A stretch of DNA of 64,000 bases from Roseimaritima sediminicola (GCF_009618275.1 NZ_WIAD01000008.1:1-64000); one strand, 5' to 3'; counted from the first letter of the stretch, positions 54,256 to 64,000 are shown. Numbers and translations are program-made. Notes: generated from the letters alone by a model not told the origin.

Positions 54256-55608
54256 ATGTCCGAAGCAGCTTTTGATCTGATCGTCCTGGGCAGTGGACCC
54301 TCCGGAGGCAGCATTGCCACCGGGGCGGCCGAGCAAGGAAAGCGCGTGGCGGTCGTGGAGACGCGTCAAGTCGGCGGGACGTGCGCGCTGCGGGGCTGCA
54401 ACCCCAAGAAGGTGTACACCAACGCCGGGGCGATCCTCGACACGGCCCGGCGCAGCCGCGGCAGCCTGCTCGGCCAAGCCGATGTCGCGATCGACTGGCG
54501 TTCTCTGCACGACTTCAAGCGTCAGTTCACCGATCCCGTACCCGAAGGCAAACGCGAAGACTTTGCCAACCATGGCATCGAACTGATAAAGGGCTCGTCC
54601 CGCTTTGTCGACGAACAATCCATCGATGTCGACGGCCGCGTCCTGAAGTTCGAGCGATTGGTCATCGCCACCGGTGCGGTGCCGCGGCCGCTGGACATCC
54701 CCGGCGAAGATTTGGTGACGCACAGCGACGACTTTTTAGACCTTCAGGACCTGCCCCCGTGCGTGACGTTCATCGGGGGTGGCTACGTTTCGATGGAGTT
54801 TGCTCATGTCGTCGCCCGCAGTGGCCGCCGGGTCGTCGTCGCCGAGCGCGGCCAGCGCGTGCTCGATGGGTTCGACCCGGATCTCGTGCGTTTGCTGCAA
54901 GACTACTCCCAGCGGTGCGGCATCGAGTTTCGCTTCAACCGCGAAGCCAAAGAGGTCGAAGGCGCCGATGGATGCGTGCGCCAGTTGGTCCTGGATGACG
55001 GTGAACGCATCGATTGTCAGTTGGTCGTGCACGGGGCGGGACGCATCCCCAATCTCGAATCGCTGAACCTCGAGGCCGGCAACGTGAAACGGTGTAAGCG
55101 AGGCGTGGTGGTCAACAAGTACTTGCAAAGCGAGTCCAATCCGCGGGTGTTTGCCACCGGAGACTGTGCGGCCAGCGACGAACCCAAGCTGACACCGGTC
55201 GCCAATGAAGAAGCCCGCGCGGTCGGTAATAATCTGTGGAGCGACCAGCCCGATTGCGCTCCCCAGTACGGCGCCGTTCCCTCGGTCGCCTTCACCACAC
55301 CCTCGATCGCTTCGGTGGGCCTATCGGCCGAGCAGGCTGAACAGGACCACGGCGACGTGGACATCCGCTGTGAAGAGATCAGCCAGTGGGGCAGTGTCCG
55401 TAAAGTCGGCGGACCGGTGGCGGGCTACAAAGTGATTCTCGACAAGAGCAACCGGCGAGTGCTGGGCGCTCATCTGCTGGGACCGGGTGCAGAGGAAACA
55501 ATTAATTTGTTCGCCTTGGCGATGCGATATGGTTTGGATGCGGATCAGATCAAGTCGACGTTATTCGCCTTCCCCACGTTCGCCTCAGACGTCCGGCAGA
55601 TGCTGTAG
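54256..55608 (+). CDS. Glutathione-reductase-like pyridine nucleotide-disulfide oxidoreductase
   Basis: 450 residues from ATG 54256. Motifs: FAD DLIVLGSGPSGGSIATGAAE, redox disulfide GGTCALRGCNPKKVYTN (C-x4-C), NAD(P) VTFIGGGYVSMEFAHVVARS and second FAD site NPRVFATGDCAASD. The expected C-terminal HPTxxE His-Glu pair is replaced by AFPTFASDVRQ, so the acid-base His of the partner subunit is missing. It could act on a non-disulfide substrate. The frame from 54112 is probably untranslated. Confidence 0.85.
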   Translation: MSEAAFDLIVLGSGPSGGSIATGAAEQGKRVAVVETRQVGGTCALRGCNPKKVYTNAGAILDTARRSRGSLLGQADVAIDWRSLHDFKRQFTDPVPEGKREDFANHGIELIKGSSRFVDEQSIDVDGRVLKFERLVIATGAVPRPLDIPGEDLVTHSDDFLDLQDLPPCVTFIGGGYVSMEFAHVVARSGRRVVVAERGQRVLDGFDPDLVRLLQDYSQRCGIEFRFNREAKEVEGADGCVRQLVLDDGERIDCQLVVHGAGRIPNLESLNLEAGNVKRCKRGVVVNKYLQSESNPRVFATGDCAASDEPKLTPVANEEARAVGNNLWSDQPDCAPQYGAVPSVAFTTPSIASVGLSAEQAEQDHGDVDIRCEEISQWGSVRKVGGPVAGYKVILDKSNRRVLGAHLLGPGAEETINLFALAMRYGLDADQIKSTLFAFPTFASDVRQML

Positions 55609-55628
55609 AATGTTCGCGGCGAAGCCGT

Positions 55629-57047
55629 TCAGCCGCCGCACAGGAACTGGTCGACTTCGTTGCTGACGATGACGCCGTAGTTCATCGCGCCGAGCCAGCC
55701 GCTCATGATGATCCCCACACTGCCGGCGTGGTACATTCCGGTGATCTGCTCGGGCAGGGCGCGGCTGACGGCCAGGCCTTCGAACTTGGTACCGAAGCTG
55801 GCCCCTAGCTGGTGCCGGGTGTAGTGATTGAATGTCCGTGGGGTGGCGGCTTCGACCCAGTCGATCTTTTCGCGAATGTTGGGCACGTAACGGTCCAGCG
55901 CGTCGAGCGTGGTTTCGATCAGATCCTTCTTGCTGGCCTCGTAATCCGCTTCGTCCAGGTCCGCCCAATCGCTCCACCGCGCGTTGGTGCTGCTGACGAT
56001 CGCATGCCGCTGTTTGCCTTCGGGGCGGGTGCGCGGGTAGTAAAAACTGAAGGTGCGGCTGGTGATGTCGCGGCTGAGCAACGCTTCGGTGCGGAACAGC
56101 GGTGCGGTACTGGTGAACAGCAGATCGCCACTGTCCGGATCGACCGTCTCCTCCGGCTTGAGCGCCATGTAGACCTGCGTGCTGCTGTTGTTCAGCCGCA
56201 CGGCCTGCGTTTCACGCACGTAATCCGGGTCCAGGTTGTCGTCGCCTAGCATGTCCAGAATGGTCGACCGCAGATTGGCGTTACTGACCACCGCGCGGGT
56301 GCGGATCGTCCGCCCATTGACTTCGACCGACCGGACGCGGCCGCCGGAGACGTTCACTTTGTCGACGCCGCTGCGGATCCGAATGTCGACGTTGTTGCTT
56401 TTCAGTTCTTTTTCCATCCGAGCGACCAGGTCGTCGGTGCCGCCTTCGTAGATGAACACGCCCTTGCTCATGAAATTGCTGAACACGATGCCGTAGGTGA
56501 TCGCCGGGTCTTCCAGCGTCGAACCGTTGGCATAGGTGATCGGTTCCATCAGCAAGCGGATGACGTCTTCCCGGCCGGGAAAGAAGCGATCGAACAACTG
56601 CCGCGTCGTCGTGGTTTGGTCGTCGTAGAAGTTCATTCCGCGAGCGGTATCGAAGAACTCGCCAACCGCCTGTGGGTCGACGCCAAAGTCGGTGGTCAAC
56701 AGGCGTGTGAAATCTTCGCGGTTGAAGGTCGTGCGGACCGAGAACATCGGGTTCTCGAAGCGGATGTTCTTCAGCTGGACGATGCGGTCGGCGATGTCGC
56801 GGCTCCAGTACCGCCGACAACTCTTGACCATCCCGTAGGGAAACCCATGCAGGGAGATATCGAAGATGTGCCCACCGGGCCGCCGGAACCAGGTGGCTAA
56901 TCCGCCCAGCTTGTAATGCTGTTCGAGCAGCAGCACGCGATGGCCGGCTCGTCCCAGGATATTCGCCGCGGTCATGCCGCCGAGGCCGCTGCCGATCACC
57001 ACAACGTCGTATTCGTCCTGGACACCTTTGAGAAAATCGCGGGGCAT
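55629..57047 (-). CDS. CrtI/HpnE-like FAD-dependent desaturase or oxidoreductase
   Basis: 472 residues from ATG 57047. N-terminal FAD site [20 protein letters not shown], then [21 protein letters not shown]-terminal [20 protein letters not shown] (GG-type flavin end motif). Member of the phytoene-desaturase/NAD(P)-FAD amine oxidase group. No terpenoid genes adjoin it, so the substrate is unassigned. 84 nt after the next gene's stop. Confidence 0.8.
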   Translation of the reverse strand: MPRDFLKGVQDEYDVVVIGSGLGGMTAANILGRAGHRVLLLEQHYKLGGLATWFRRPGGHIFDISLHGFPYGMVKSCRRYWSRDIADRIVQLKNIRFENPMFSVRTTFNREDFTRLLTTDFGVDPQAVGEFFDTARGMNFYDDQTTTTRQLFDRFFPGREDVIRLLMEPITYANGSTLEDPAITYGIVFSNFMSKGVFIYEGGTDDLVARMEKELKSNNVDIRIRSGVDKVNVSGGRVRSVEVNGRTIRTRAVVSNANLRSTILDMLGDDNLDPDYVRETQAVRLNNSSTQVYMALKPEETVDPDSGDLLFTSTAPLFRTEALLSRDITSRTFSFYYPRTRPEGKQRHAIVSSTNARWSDWADLDEADYEASKKDLIETTLDALDRYVPNIREKIDWVEAATPRTFNHYTRHQLGASFGTKFEGLAVSRALPEQITGMYHAGSVGIIMSGWLGAMNYGVIVSNEVDQFLCGG

Positions 57048-57131
57048 GAAAGTAGCGGCAGATCGGGGAACGGAGACGGAAAACGGGGCCGACACTTTCC
57101 CGCATTTTTCTGTGGCGTACAAGTCCGCCAG

Positions 57132-57821
57132 TCACAACGGAGCGATATCGGGCTGCAGCTCGAGGAACACGCCGGGTTGGTCGTCCTCCGGCGGCGCCGC
57201 GCCGTACAGCCGCTGAGCCCCGTCGCCGACCAGGTAGCGGTCTTCGAGCAAGCGAATCGATTCCTCCGGGCCCACGGCGATGGGCTGTGTATCCACACCG
57301 GCACGGATGACCTGATGCGAACCGCGAAACACGTCGGCCAGCGGTTCGGCCAGCGTCGACGCCATCCGTCGATCGCCCAGGGCGTGGCTGGCCACGACGC
57401 TCAGTTTCCAGCGACCGTCTCGCGGATCGGGGCCGATGCGCGCGGTGATCACCGATTCGCCCGGCTCCAACGCGACGGCCGCAAACCACTGGGGCGCGGC
57501 CGTATCGGCGGGCCACCAGGCGCTGTAGGCCACTCGATACCGCCCCTGCTCCGGCACCCGCACCCGCAACTGCCACTGAAGCGGTTCGGCGGAGCGCAGC
57601 CGCACGGCCACCAGGCGGTCGTCGGAATGTTGTCCCAGATCGCCGACTTCGCGGCGCAGACGATCCAGTTCGACGTTGGCCTCGCGAAGCCGAGCCCAGG
57701 ACAGCAGATTACTGCACGCCAAGGCAACCACCAGGATCAACAGCAATCCATCGCGGATCGTGAACCGCCACCGCGGAGCGGGCGACGGCGAGGACGGCTC
57801 GGTGGGAGACTCGGCGGACAT
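57132..57821 (-). CDS. Hypothetical single-pass membrane protein
   Basis: 229 residues. Pro/Ser-rich N-terminus (SPTEPSSPSPAPR), TM near 24-42 (LLLILVVALACSNLLSW), a short coiled coil (LREANVELDRLRREVG) and an extracytoplasmic beta-rich region. No family recognised. Same strand as the downstream flavoprotein. Confidence 0.7.
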   Translation of the reverse strand: MSAESPTEPSSPSPAPRWRFTIRDGLLLILVVALACSNLLSWARLREANVELDRLRREVGDLGQHSDDRLVAVRLRSAEPLQWQLRVRVPEQGRYRVAYSAWWPADTAAPQWFAAVALEPGESVITARIGPDPRDGRWKLSVVASHALGDRRMASTLAEPLADVFRGSHQVIRAGVDTQPIAVGPEESIRLLEDRYLVGDGAQRLYGAAPPEDDQPGVFLELQPDIAPL

Positions 57822-57870
57822 CGGCGGAGCTCAGGACGAAGTCGGTTTGGGAGAAGGCGTTGCGTGAAGG

Positions 57871-58779
57871 CTAGGGCGAGGGGGCCTGCGGCGAAGCCGG
57901 ATCGTCCATCCACATCTTGCCGATGTGTCCGGTCAGGGGCAGACGCAGCCCGTCATAGGCCAGCTCGACGCCCGGCGGCAACTCGCGCTGCAGGTCCGCA
58001 TAACCAAGATCATGCGAAACGTGCGTCAGTAGGGTGCGGCGAGCCCCCACCTGGCGAGAGATCGCGATGGCTTCGTCCAGCGAGAAATGCGTGGGATGAG
58101 GATGTCGGCGGAGGGCGTCGATCACGAAGGTGTGCACGCCCTCGAGTCGTCGCAGCGATTCGTCCGGGATTTCGTTGGTATCGGTACAGTAGGCAAAATC
58201 CCCGATGCGGAACCCCAGCACCTGGGTCGACCCGTGGTGCAGCCGCAGGGGCGTAACGGTCGCGCCGAGCACCTGGAAGGGAGTGTGGGCGTCGATCAGC
58301 CGTGTTTCCAGCTGCGGACGGGCTCCGGGGTGCGTCACCGGCGACTCGAAGAAGGCGTAGTTATACGAGTGTCGGATCCGCCGTTCGACCGACTCTTCAC
58401 AGAACAGCGGCACGGGATGGCCCAGATAGAAGGGAAACAGCCGCAGGTCATCCAGTCCGAACAGATGGTCGGCGTGGGAGTGCGTGTAGGCCACCGCGTG
58501 GACGATTCCCACGCCTTCGCGAAGCAACTGGGTGCGAAGATCGGGCGGGGTATCGATCAGCAGATTCCCTTCGGGCAACCCCAGCACCAGGGCACAGCGA
58601 GTGCGTTGATCGCGTGGGTGACCGCCGGTGCAGACCGCGCAGTCGCAGCCCAGAGCCGGTACGCCGACGCTGGTGCCGGTGCCCAAAAATACGATTTCTC
58701 CCGTGATTTGCTGGGTTTTGGGCTTTCTCAGCGTACCGGAAATGACCGGCGGCGTTTCGTCATCAAGCGCATCATTCAT
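57871..58779 (-). CDS. MBL-fold metallohydrolase (PhnP-like)
   Basis: 302 residues. IVFLGTGTSVGVPALGCDC, DTPPDLRTQLLREGVG, AVAYTHSHADHLFGLDDLRL (HSHADH), RIGDFAYCTDTNEIPD, LLTHVSHDLGY. Closest to PhnP phosphodiesterases and the tRNase Z-like group; a general phosphodiesterase in cytoplasm. Divergent from the TIM-barrel gene. Confidence 0.85.
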   Translation of the reverse strand: MNDALDDETPPVISGTLRKPKTQQITGEIVFLGTGTSVGVPALGCDCAVCTGGHPRDQRTRCALVLGLPEGNLLIDTPPDLRTQLLREGVGIVHAVAYTHSHADHLFGLDDLRLFPFYLGHPVPLFCEESVERRIRHSYNYAFFESPVTHPGARPQLETRLIDAHTPFQVLGATVTPLRLHHGSTQVLGFRIGDFAYCTDTNEIPDESLRRLEGVHTFVIDALRRHPHPTHFSLDEAIAISRQVGARRTLLTHVSHDLGYADLQRELPPGVELAYDGLRLPLTGHIGKMWMDDPASPQAPSP

Positions 58780-58917
58780 CTAGGATTCATCTCAAAAGTT
58801 CGCTACTTTCTAACCCGGCTCAAACCTGCAATACTTTGCGATTCGTTTCGCACACTTGCCATCACTCGATTTGCCATCACTCGATAGCATCCCGGATTCA
58901 AAGAGGATTTTATAGGA

Positions 58918-59835
58918 ATGTTGAAGAACTTTTCGCCACAAGGATTGGGGATTACCGGTCGGCAGAGCGAACTGATCGAATTGGCTCTGACCTACGCGTT
59001 CCGCGGCATGGAAGTCAATATGACGGACATGCTGAAACGCAGCCAACGGACCAGCTTCGACGATGCCGCCAAATACCTGCGAGCCGCTGAGATTCGCATC
59101 GGTACGTTCGATTGTGGCGTCGACCTGAACGTCTCGGACGACGAGTTTGGCACGCAACTGGCCCAGGTCCACCCCCTGACCGAAGTCGCCGGACAACTGG
59201 AAGCCGATCTGGCCACGCTGCGTCTGCCGCCGGCAACCGATCAAGCCGCGTTCCCGGAATTCTTTGAAACCGTCACCCAGCGGATCACGCAGGTGGCCGC
59301 GGTGCTGGCCGAGAAAAACATTCGCCTGGCGATCTCCTTCACCGCCGGCCAGGAACAGCTCGAAGGCAAGCAGTATCCGTTCGTCCACACCGTGGAAAGC
59401 TACCTGGCGCTGCTCAAGAACCTGACGGCCGATAACATCGGGTACGTGATCGATACCTGGGATTGGCACGTCGGTGGCGGCACCATGGAACAGATCCAAG
59501 CGATCCCCACCGAGAAAATCTTCGTGGTCCGCTACGGCGCCCTGCCCGAAGACGTTACGGCCGAAGACGCCAAGTCGACCGATCGCATTCTGCCCACGAC
59601 CGAAGGACCGCTGAACCACGTCGAGCTGACCAAGTACTTGGCCGCCGCCGGCGTCGAAGCGCCCGTGATGCCCACCGCCTCGGGAGCTCAGTACAAAGAG
59701 CGAACCCGCGAAGCGACCGTCAACGCGGCTCAGGAAGCCATCGACGCGATCTTCGAAGGCGCCGAGCTGCCCGTGCCGCCACGGCCCATGGACCTGGTTT
59801 CAACCATGCCCTACGAACCCACCCCCATGAACTAA
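58918..59835 (+). CDS. Xylose-isomerase-like TIM-barrel protein
   Basis: 305 residues from ATG 58918, with AGAGGA about 11 nt upstream. Barrel with QSELIELALTYAFRGMEVNM, GYVIDTWDWHVGG (Asp and His), NIRLAISFTAGQE and KIFVVRYGALPED. Sugar-phosphate isomerase/epimerase superfamily; the metal ligand set is incomplete by eye, so substrate and activity are open. Confidence 0.75.
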   Translation: MLKNFSPQGLGITGRQSELIELALTYAFRGMEVNMTDMLKRSQRTSFDDAAKYLRAAEIRIGTFDCGVDLNVSDDEFGTQLAQVHPLTEVAGQLEADLATLRLPPATDQAAFPEFFETVTQRITQVAAVLAEKNIRLAISFTAGQEQLEGKQYPFVHTVESYLALLKNLTADNIGYVIDTWDWHVGGGTMEQIQAIPTEKIFVVRYGALPEDVTAEDAKSTDRILPTTEGPLNHVELTKYLAAAGVEAPVMPTASGAQYKERTREATVNAAQEAIDAIFEGAELPVPPRPMDLVSTMPYEPTPMN

Positions 59836-59945
59836 GTGGCATAGGCTTCCAGCCTGTGAACAGTGGCAACAGTGGCATAGGCTTCCAGCCTGTGAACAGT
59901 GGCATAGGCTTCCAGCCTGTGAACAGTGGCCAAGACTTCCAGCCC
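59836..59945 (+). repeat. Three CATAGGC-type repeats plus a degenerate fourth
   Basis: On the plus strand: GTGGCATAGGCTTCCAGCCT at 59837, 59871 and 59898, then a decayed copy (GTGGCCAAGACTTCCAGCCC). The first begins directly after the TAA of the TIM-barrel gene, in sense. To 60063 nothing else is recognised. Confidence 0.9.
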
Positions 59946-60063
59946 ACGCCATGGGCTGGGCGGTCGTTCCGTCGCAGTCCCGGCCGGGCGATTTATTCGA
60001 AAACCCATTGGTTAAGTGAGCCGTTCGCCCAAACGGCTCGTTAAATCGACAGCCCGGTCGCTA

Positions 60064-60687
60064 CTACGGCAGGTTCTTCAGGATGACCTGGGTATCGAGC
60101 CGCTTGAGGTAATCCGGGTCGCTGTGGGCGTAGACGATTTTGCCCGAGCGGTCGACGATGTACACCGCCGGGATCGGCAGGGCGTTATGGTTGCGGCCCG
60201 AGGCCTGGTTCAGGTCGTAGCCCTTGGCGGCGTAGCGAGCCAGGGTCCCGGCGTCGACCTGAAAGGCCAATCCGAAAGCCTTGGCGGCTTCTAAATCGGC
60301 GTCCGAATAGATCGGAAACGGAATCGAACGCTCCGTCTGGTTGGCCGCGGAGCTCTTCGGGCTGTCCGCGCTCAGCGCCACCAGCTGGACGCCGCGACGT
60401 TTGAGTTCGGGGTAGACCTTGATCAGCTCGCCGGTGTGGCGGGTGCATGCCGGACACCAACTGCCGCGGAAAAACACCAGCACGGTGGGCTTGCCATCAA
60501 CAATTTTCGCCAGCGTGGTCGCTTTTCCATCGGGGCTGCGGACTTGGGCATCGGGCATCCGGCCACCGGCTTCCAGAGGCCGCGCGGCGGCGGCCTCTGG
60601 GGCGATTCCCTCCCGCTCCGCCGCAGCGGCTCCTGCGGCGAACAGCAGCGACAAACAAAACGTACCCAAAGCAAATCGAACGATCAT
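60064..60687 (-). CDS. Secreted TlpA/AhpC-type redoxin
   Basis: 207 residues from ATG 60687. Signal peptide (FALGTFCLSLLFAAGAAAA). Thioredoxin fold with FFRGSWCPACTRHTGELIKV (CPAC), LVALSADSPKSSAANQTE, FPIYSDADLEAAKAFGLAFQ, PAVYIVDRSGKIVYAHSDPD. A periplasmic thiol peroxidase or disulfide reductase; CxxC favours reductase. Divergent from the Rrf2 regulator, which may control it. Confidence 0.85.
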   Translation of the reverse strand: MIVRFALGTFCLSLLFAAGAAAAEREGIAPEAAAARPLEAGGRMPDAQVRSPDGKATTLAKIVDGKPTVLVFFRGSWCPACTRHTGELIKVYPELKRRGVQLVALSADSPKSSAANQTERSIPFPIYSDADLEAAKAFGLAFQVDAGTLARYAAKGYDLNQASGRNHNALPIPAVYIVDRSGKIVYAHSDPDYLKRLDTQVILKNLP

Positions 60688-60977
60688 CGGTTTTCCAAGT
60701 GTTGAAGCAGGGATGTGAAACAGGGTGCACCAAGGCACGCTGCAAATGGTCATCGGGACCATCCGCCCGCCAACTCGGTCCGGCCGCCGGTTTTTCCCGT
60801 CACCGCCGCGAATCGTCCCCCGCCTCTGGCGACTCGCCGGAGTTGGGGCCGGCTTTGCCCGTCGCTTGCCGTCGATTGGGCCGCCGGCTAGACTTGATGT
60901 ACTCGTTCAGGTGTCCCGGCGGCGTGATTTGGTAACTACGCCTCTAGCGGGATCGATCGCCCTGATTGCCTTGTTTG

Positions 60978-61421
60978 ATGATCTCTAAAACCGCTGAGTA
61001 TGCGCTCCGTGCCGTCGCGTGCATGGGCAGTTCGCCGGAGCGACCGCTGTCGGCCAACGTGTTGGCCGAGCAAACCAAGGTCCCTCGCCGCTACTTGACG
61101 CGGGTCCTGCAGGATCTGTGCGCAGCCGGTGTGGCGCGTTCGCGGCCCGGTCCCGGAGGCGGCTATGAATTGACCGCCCCGACCGACAAATTGACCATTC
61201 TGGACGTGATCAATACGGTCGCACCGATCGAGCGGATTCGTAAATGTCCGTTGGGCTTGAAGGACCACACGTCGCTGTGTCCCCTGCATGCGGAACTGGA
61301 TCGAGCGTATGCGGCGACCGAGAAGGCGTTTGCCAGCGTGACGATTCGTGCTCTGGTCGAATCGGCCAGCCCCATCAAGCCGCTGTGCGAAGGGGCCTTG
61401 GCGGCCGCCGTCAAAGGCTGA
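60978..61421 (+). CDS. Rrf2-family transcriptional regulator
   Basis: 147 residues from ATG 60978. Winged helix [60 protein letters not shown]. Cys residues lie in [20 protein letters not shown] (two), plus one near the end (PLCEGAL), suitable for an Fe-S or redox switch. Likely senses redox or NO; targets unknown. About 290 nt from the divergent redoxin start. Confidence 0.9.
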   Translation: MISKTAEYALRAVACMGSSPERPLSANVLAEQTKVPRRYLTRVLQDLCAAGVARSRPGPGGGYELTAPTDKLTILDVINTVAPIERIRKCPLGLKDHTSLCPLHAELDRAYAATEKAFASVTIRALVESASPIKPLCEGALAAAVKG

Positions 61422-61439
61422 ACCAGCCGGCGTCCGCCC

Positions 61440-61528
61440 GATACGTCGATGCCCGATACGTCGATGCCTGGGCCGCTTGGTGTGCTGGGCCGGTTGGTGT
61501 GCTGGGCCGGTTGGTGTGCTGGGCGCCG
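61440..61528 (+). repeat. Tandem repeats after the Rrf2 gene (15-bp and 17-bp units)
   Basis: Two units of GATACGTCGATGCCC, then three of TGTGCTGGGCCGGTTGG (third partial). The theme resembles the 23-bp unit at 6357. No coding sense. Confidence 0.8.
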
Positions 61529-61671
61529 TGTGTGCAAGACGATTTGGCACCGTTTGTGCATGAAGTTGTGCATGAAGATCGTGGAAGCGAGCCGCACGGC
61601 GTGGCTCGTGTGCGGCTGACCCAGCCGTTCACCACGAGTATCTCTTTCACACTTTTACGGGAGCCACCGCG

Positions 61672-62028
61672 ATGGCCGGTAAAACGTCCGATTTCTACAC
61701 CAACGACGACCTCAGCACCTGGGAACGCATCAAAAAAGCCTTCGCCAACGACTGGGAGCAGACCAAGGCGGACTTTGGTTCGAAATCCTCTCGCGATATG
61801 GATCAGGATGTTGACGACACGGTCAAACAGATGGCCGGTTCGGACGATGCCTTTGAAAATCGCGAGCAAGCCTTCCGCTTTGGCTACACCGCCCAGCGCC
61901 ATTACCGCGATACCCACCCGACGTGGAACGACGATCTGGAAACCCGTTTGCGAGCCGATTACGAGGGCGATTACGATGCCGATCGCCACTACATCCGCCA
62001 CGGCTACGGATACCAGCACAGAGGCTAG
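61672..62028 (+). CDS. Hypothetical small acidic protein, 118 aa
   Basis: ATG 61672 with GGGAG about 10 nt upstream. A hydrophilic, Asp-rich protein (STWERIKKAFANDWEQTKAD, ENREQAFRFGYTAQRHYRDT) ending in a His/Tyr-rich tail (DRHYIRHGYGYQHRG). No family recognised; a stress-type cytoplasmic protein is possible but unsupported. Confidence 0.6.
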   Translation: MAGKTSDFYTNDDLSTWERIKKAFANDWEQTKADFGSKSSRDMDQDVDDTVKQMAGSDDAFENREQAFRFGYTAQRHYRDTHPTWNDDLETRLRADYEGDYDADRHYIRHGYGYQHRG

Positions 62029-62083
62029 GGATCGGGCCATCGAGGGGATGGGCCATTGAGGGGATGGGGAACGGATTTTCGGC

Positions 62084-62089
62084 TATAAT
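62084..62089 (+). promoter_or_regulatory. Candidate -10 box TATAAT
   Basis: Exact TATAAT 158 nt before the final gene; no good -35 at 16-18 nt. Weak evidence. Confidence 0.3.
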
Positions 62090-62246
62090 TCGGCACCGAC
62101 GTCCGGGCGGAACGAGTTCGCTACCGCTCGGCGTCGCTCTCGATTTTTGGTAACCCTGCGCTGGTGGGGCTGCCAGACGGTTTGCAGTCAGCGTTGCTCG
62201 CTGCTGTCCGTTTGTTTCCCCCCCTCTCTTTGTTTTTCCTGCCTCT

Positions 62247-64000
62247 ATGAACATAGTCTCTGGTCTTGCAAGACAGATCGGGTTGTCGGTGGCTGCGGCC
62301 GCTCTGTTGGTTTCGACCACGACGACCGTCTCGGCCGAACAGCCGTTTACGTTTGAACAGGACGATGTCGTCGCCATCTATGGCAATGGCCTCGCCGACC
62401 GCATGCAGCACGACCCCTGGGTCGAAACCGTGCTGCAAAGCCAACTGAAAGACAAAAACCTTCGCTTCCGAAACATGAGTTTTTCGGGCGATATGGTTAA
62501 TAAGCGTCCACGCAACGAAGGGTTTACCAACGACGAGGAATACCTCAAGCATGTTGCTCCGGACGTGGTGTTTGCTTTTTACGGATACAACGAGTCCTTT
62601 GCTGGTGAACAGGGGGCAGCCGCCTATCGACAGGAATTGCGGAAATTGGTCGATCGCTACAGCGAAGCCCGAGCCGAGCAGGGCGAGACGGTGCGGTTCG
62701 TGCTGTTCAGCCCGATCGCCTACGAAAACTTCGGCAATCCTCACCTGCCCGATGGCCGCGAGCTGAACCGGAATCTGGCGATCTACACCGAAGCGACTCG
62801 AGCGGCGGCGGAACAGACCGGCGCCACGTTCGTGGATCTGTTCACGCCGACGATGCAGCTGTTTCAGTCCAGCTCCGAACAGTACACCCTGAACGGGATT
62901 CACTTAAACGGCGACGGCTATCGCCAGTTGGCCCTGATCATCGCCGAGCAATTGCTGGGCAAAGAAGTCGAGATCACGCCGGAGATGCAGCCGGTTTTCG
63001 AGGCCATCAACGACAAGAACTGGCATTGGCACAACCGCTACCGGGCGACCGATGGCAACGACATCTGGGGCGGACGTTCGACTCTGACCTTTGTCGACGG
63101 ACAGAGCAATGCCGAGGTCCTGCAGCATGAACTGGTCATGTTGGATGTGATGACGGCCAATCGCGATCCAGCCATCTGGGCTGCCGCTCGGGGCCAGTCC
63201 TACACCGTCGACGACAGCAATGTGCCGCCGCCCATCGAAGTGATTTCGAACGTCGGCGGGGGCAGCAAGAGTTCCAGCGCCGCCAAAGAAGGCAGTGTGG
63301 AATACCTCAGCCCCGAAGCGTCGCGCCAGAAGATCAAAGTGCCCGAGGGCTACGAGCTGAACGTGTTCGCCTCCGAGGAGCAGTTCCCGGACTTTGCCAA
63401 CCCCGTCCAGATGCAGATCGACAGTAAGGGGCGTCTGTGGGCGGCCAGCTGGAATACGTATCCCAAATGGGAACCCGGCAAGGAGATGAACGACAGCCTG
63501 ATGATCTTCGAGGACGTCGACAATGATGGCCGGGCGGACAAGCGAACGGTTTTCGCCAAGGTTCACAACCCGCTGGGTTTTGAATTCTGGGGCGGGGGCG
63601 TTCTGGTCACCTCGGGACCGGATCTGTTGTTCTTGAAGGACACCGATGGCGACGACAAGGCGGACGTGCGCTACCCGATCCTGCAGGGGTTGGGCACGGC
63701 CGACACGCATCACGCCGCCAACAATCTGATCTACGGTCCCGACGGCGGCATTTACTGGCAGAGCGGTATTTTCCTGGTGCATAACCACGAAACGCCCTGG
63801 CAGCAGAACCTGACGATCGGGGCTTCGGGAATGTACCGCTTCGACCCGCGGACCTTTGCCATCACCCCGCACGCCGGCAACTCGCCCAACCCGCACGGCA
63901 CCAGCTTTGACCGCTGGGGGTACTGCTACGCCAACGACGGCACGGGCGGTCGCTCGTACCAAGTGCGTCCCGAAGGCAAGGGATTCAAGATGCACAAATT
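62247..64000 (+). CDS. Secreted SGNH-PVC-type dehydrogenase protein, 3' end beyond the window
   Basis: At least 584 residues, no stop before 64000. Signal peptide 1-28 ([13 protein letters not shown] ... VSAE). Residues 30-230 have an SGNH-like fold: [12 protein letters not shown] instead of the usual GDS motif, and catalytic-like [14 protein letters not shown]. From about 380 the PVC-type beta-propeller begins ([76 protein letters not shown]). The usual C-terminal CxxCH heme domain would lie outside. Planctomycete-type degradative exported protein. Start ATG 62247. Confidence 0.88.
   Translation, partial: MNIVSGLARQIGLSVAAAALLVSTTTTVSAEQPFTFEQDDVVAIYGNGLADRMQHDPWVETVLQSQLKDKNLRFRNMSFSGDMVNKRPRNEGFTNDEEYLKHVAPDVVFAFYGYNESFAGEQGAAAYRQELRKLVDRYSEARAEQGETVRFVLFSPIAYENFGNPHLPDGRELNRNLAIYTEATRAAAEQTGATFVDLFTPTMQLFQSSSEQYTLNGIHLNGDGYRQLALIIAEQLLGKEVEITPEMQPVFEAINDKNWHWHNRYRATDGNDIWGGRSTLTFVDGQSNAEVLQHELVMLDVMTANRDPAIWAAARGQSYTVDDSNVPPPIEVISNVGGGSKSSSAAKEGSVEYLSPEASRQKIKVPEGYELNVFASEEQFPDFANPVQMQIDSKGRLWAASWNTYPKWEPGKEMNDSLMIFEDVDNDGRADKRTVFAKVHNPLGFEFWGGGVLVTSGPDLLFLKDTDGDDKADVRYPILQGLGTADTHHAANNLIYGPDGGIYWQSGIFLVHNHETPWQQNLTIGASGMYRFDPRTFAITPHAGNSPNPHGTSFDRWGYCYANDGTGGRSYQVRPEGKGFKMHK

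Noticed and set aside
61244-62059. 271-codon plus-strand ORF
   Set aside because: It overlaps the Rrf2 gene, tandem repeats and the 118-aa gene in other frames and has no domain.

Overview
The window looks like a chromosomal segment of a planctomycete of the Pirellulaceae type (Rhodopirellula-like). The grounds are: a C-terminal PVC-type dehydrogenase/SGNH protein running off the right edge; a DUF1598-type secreted protein; many single-copy genes separated by short palindromic repeats; a large Ser/Thr kinase with an extracytoplasmic sensor; a CheB/CheR/PAS hybrid kinase; and high-GC coding with long antisense open frames. There are no rRNA genes, integrases, phage genes or CRISPR arrays. Two tRNA-like genes are present: a clean tRNA-fMet and a tRNA-Asn-like gene whose acceptor halves do not pair.

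Layout. 0-4.1 kb (minus strand): a tight ADP-ribose/RNA 2'-phosphate cassette (KptA, two macro-domain proteins, an ADP-ribosylglycohydrolase with a C-terminal membrane segment) behind an SPFH/slipin gene. 4.1-6.1 kb: a small ORF, the odd tRNA-Asn, a LexA-HTH/pRiA4b-ORF3 fusion and tRNA-fMet. 6.4-11.6 kb (plus): a membrane-anchored alpha/alpha-toroid protein, a MITE-like palindromic element, a DUF1598 protein and an aldose-epimerase-like protein. 11.7-21 kb: a SpoIIE-type phosphatase, ergothioneine genes egtD-egtB with a metallophosphoesterase, a DUF11 envelope protein, an AI-2E-type permease and an endonuclease/exonuclease/phosphatase. 21-30 kb: a 1750-residue CheB-CheR-PAS-LOV-histidine kinase-REC protein, bioA coupled to a sensor Ser/Thr kinase. 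30-36 kb (mostly plus): amidohydrolase, a 60-aa protein, DUF151 nuclease, panC, a YqaE/Pmp3 peptide, a DUF4235 protein and a YheT-like hydrolase.

35.8-48.4 kb is a long minus-strand genome-maintenance island: endonuclease III, large catalase, a nucleoside deaminase, then PdeM, Lhr helicase, ATP-dependent ligase, MBL exonuclease, a DUF4130-UdgX fusion and a radical-SAM partner. The last five in that list (rSAM to Lhr, in transcription order) overlap by 1-4 nt or are 16 nt apart, so two repair modules usually described separately (ligase-associated and UdgX/rSAM) appear to be one transcription unit. 48.5-52.7 kb is a three-gene, translationally coupled PLP/FAD cassette resembling the SbnA/SbnH (Y4xP/Y4yA) diaminopropionate route. 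Opposite it is a diadenylate cyclase-YbbR fusion with an altered RHR motif. 54-64 kb holds redox flavoproteins, an MBL hydrolase, a TIM-barrel protein, a TlpA-like redoxin, an Rrf2 regulator and the partial PVC-type protein.

A family of short hairpin repeats (core CATAGGCTTCCAGCCTGTG, 1 to 9 copies per locus) occurs at seven loci. At each one a copy lies just 3' of a gene or candidate gene and in that gene's sense orientation. In two cases the repeat motif supplies the stop codon. A second family (66 nt, perfect 10-bp hairpin) is present twice with a partial third copy.
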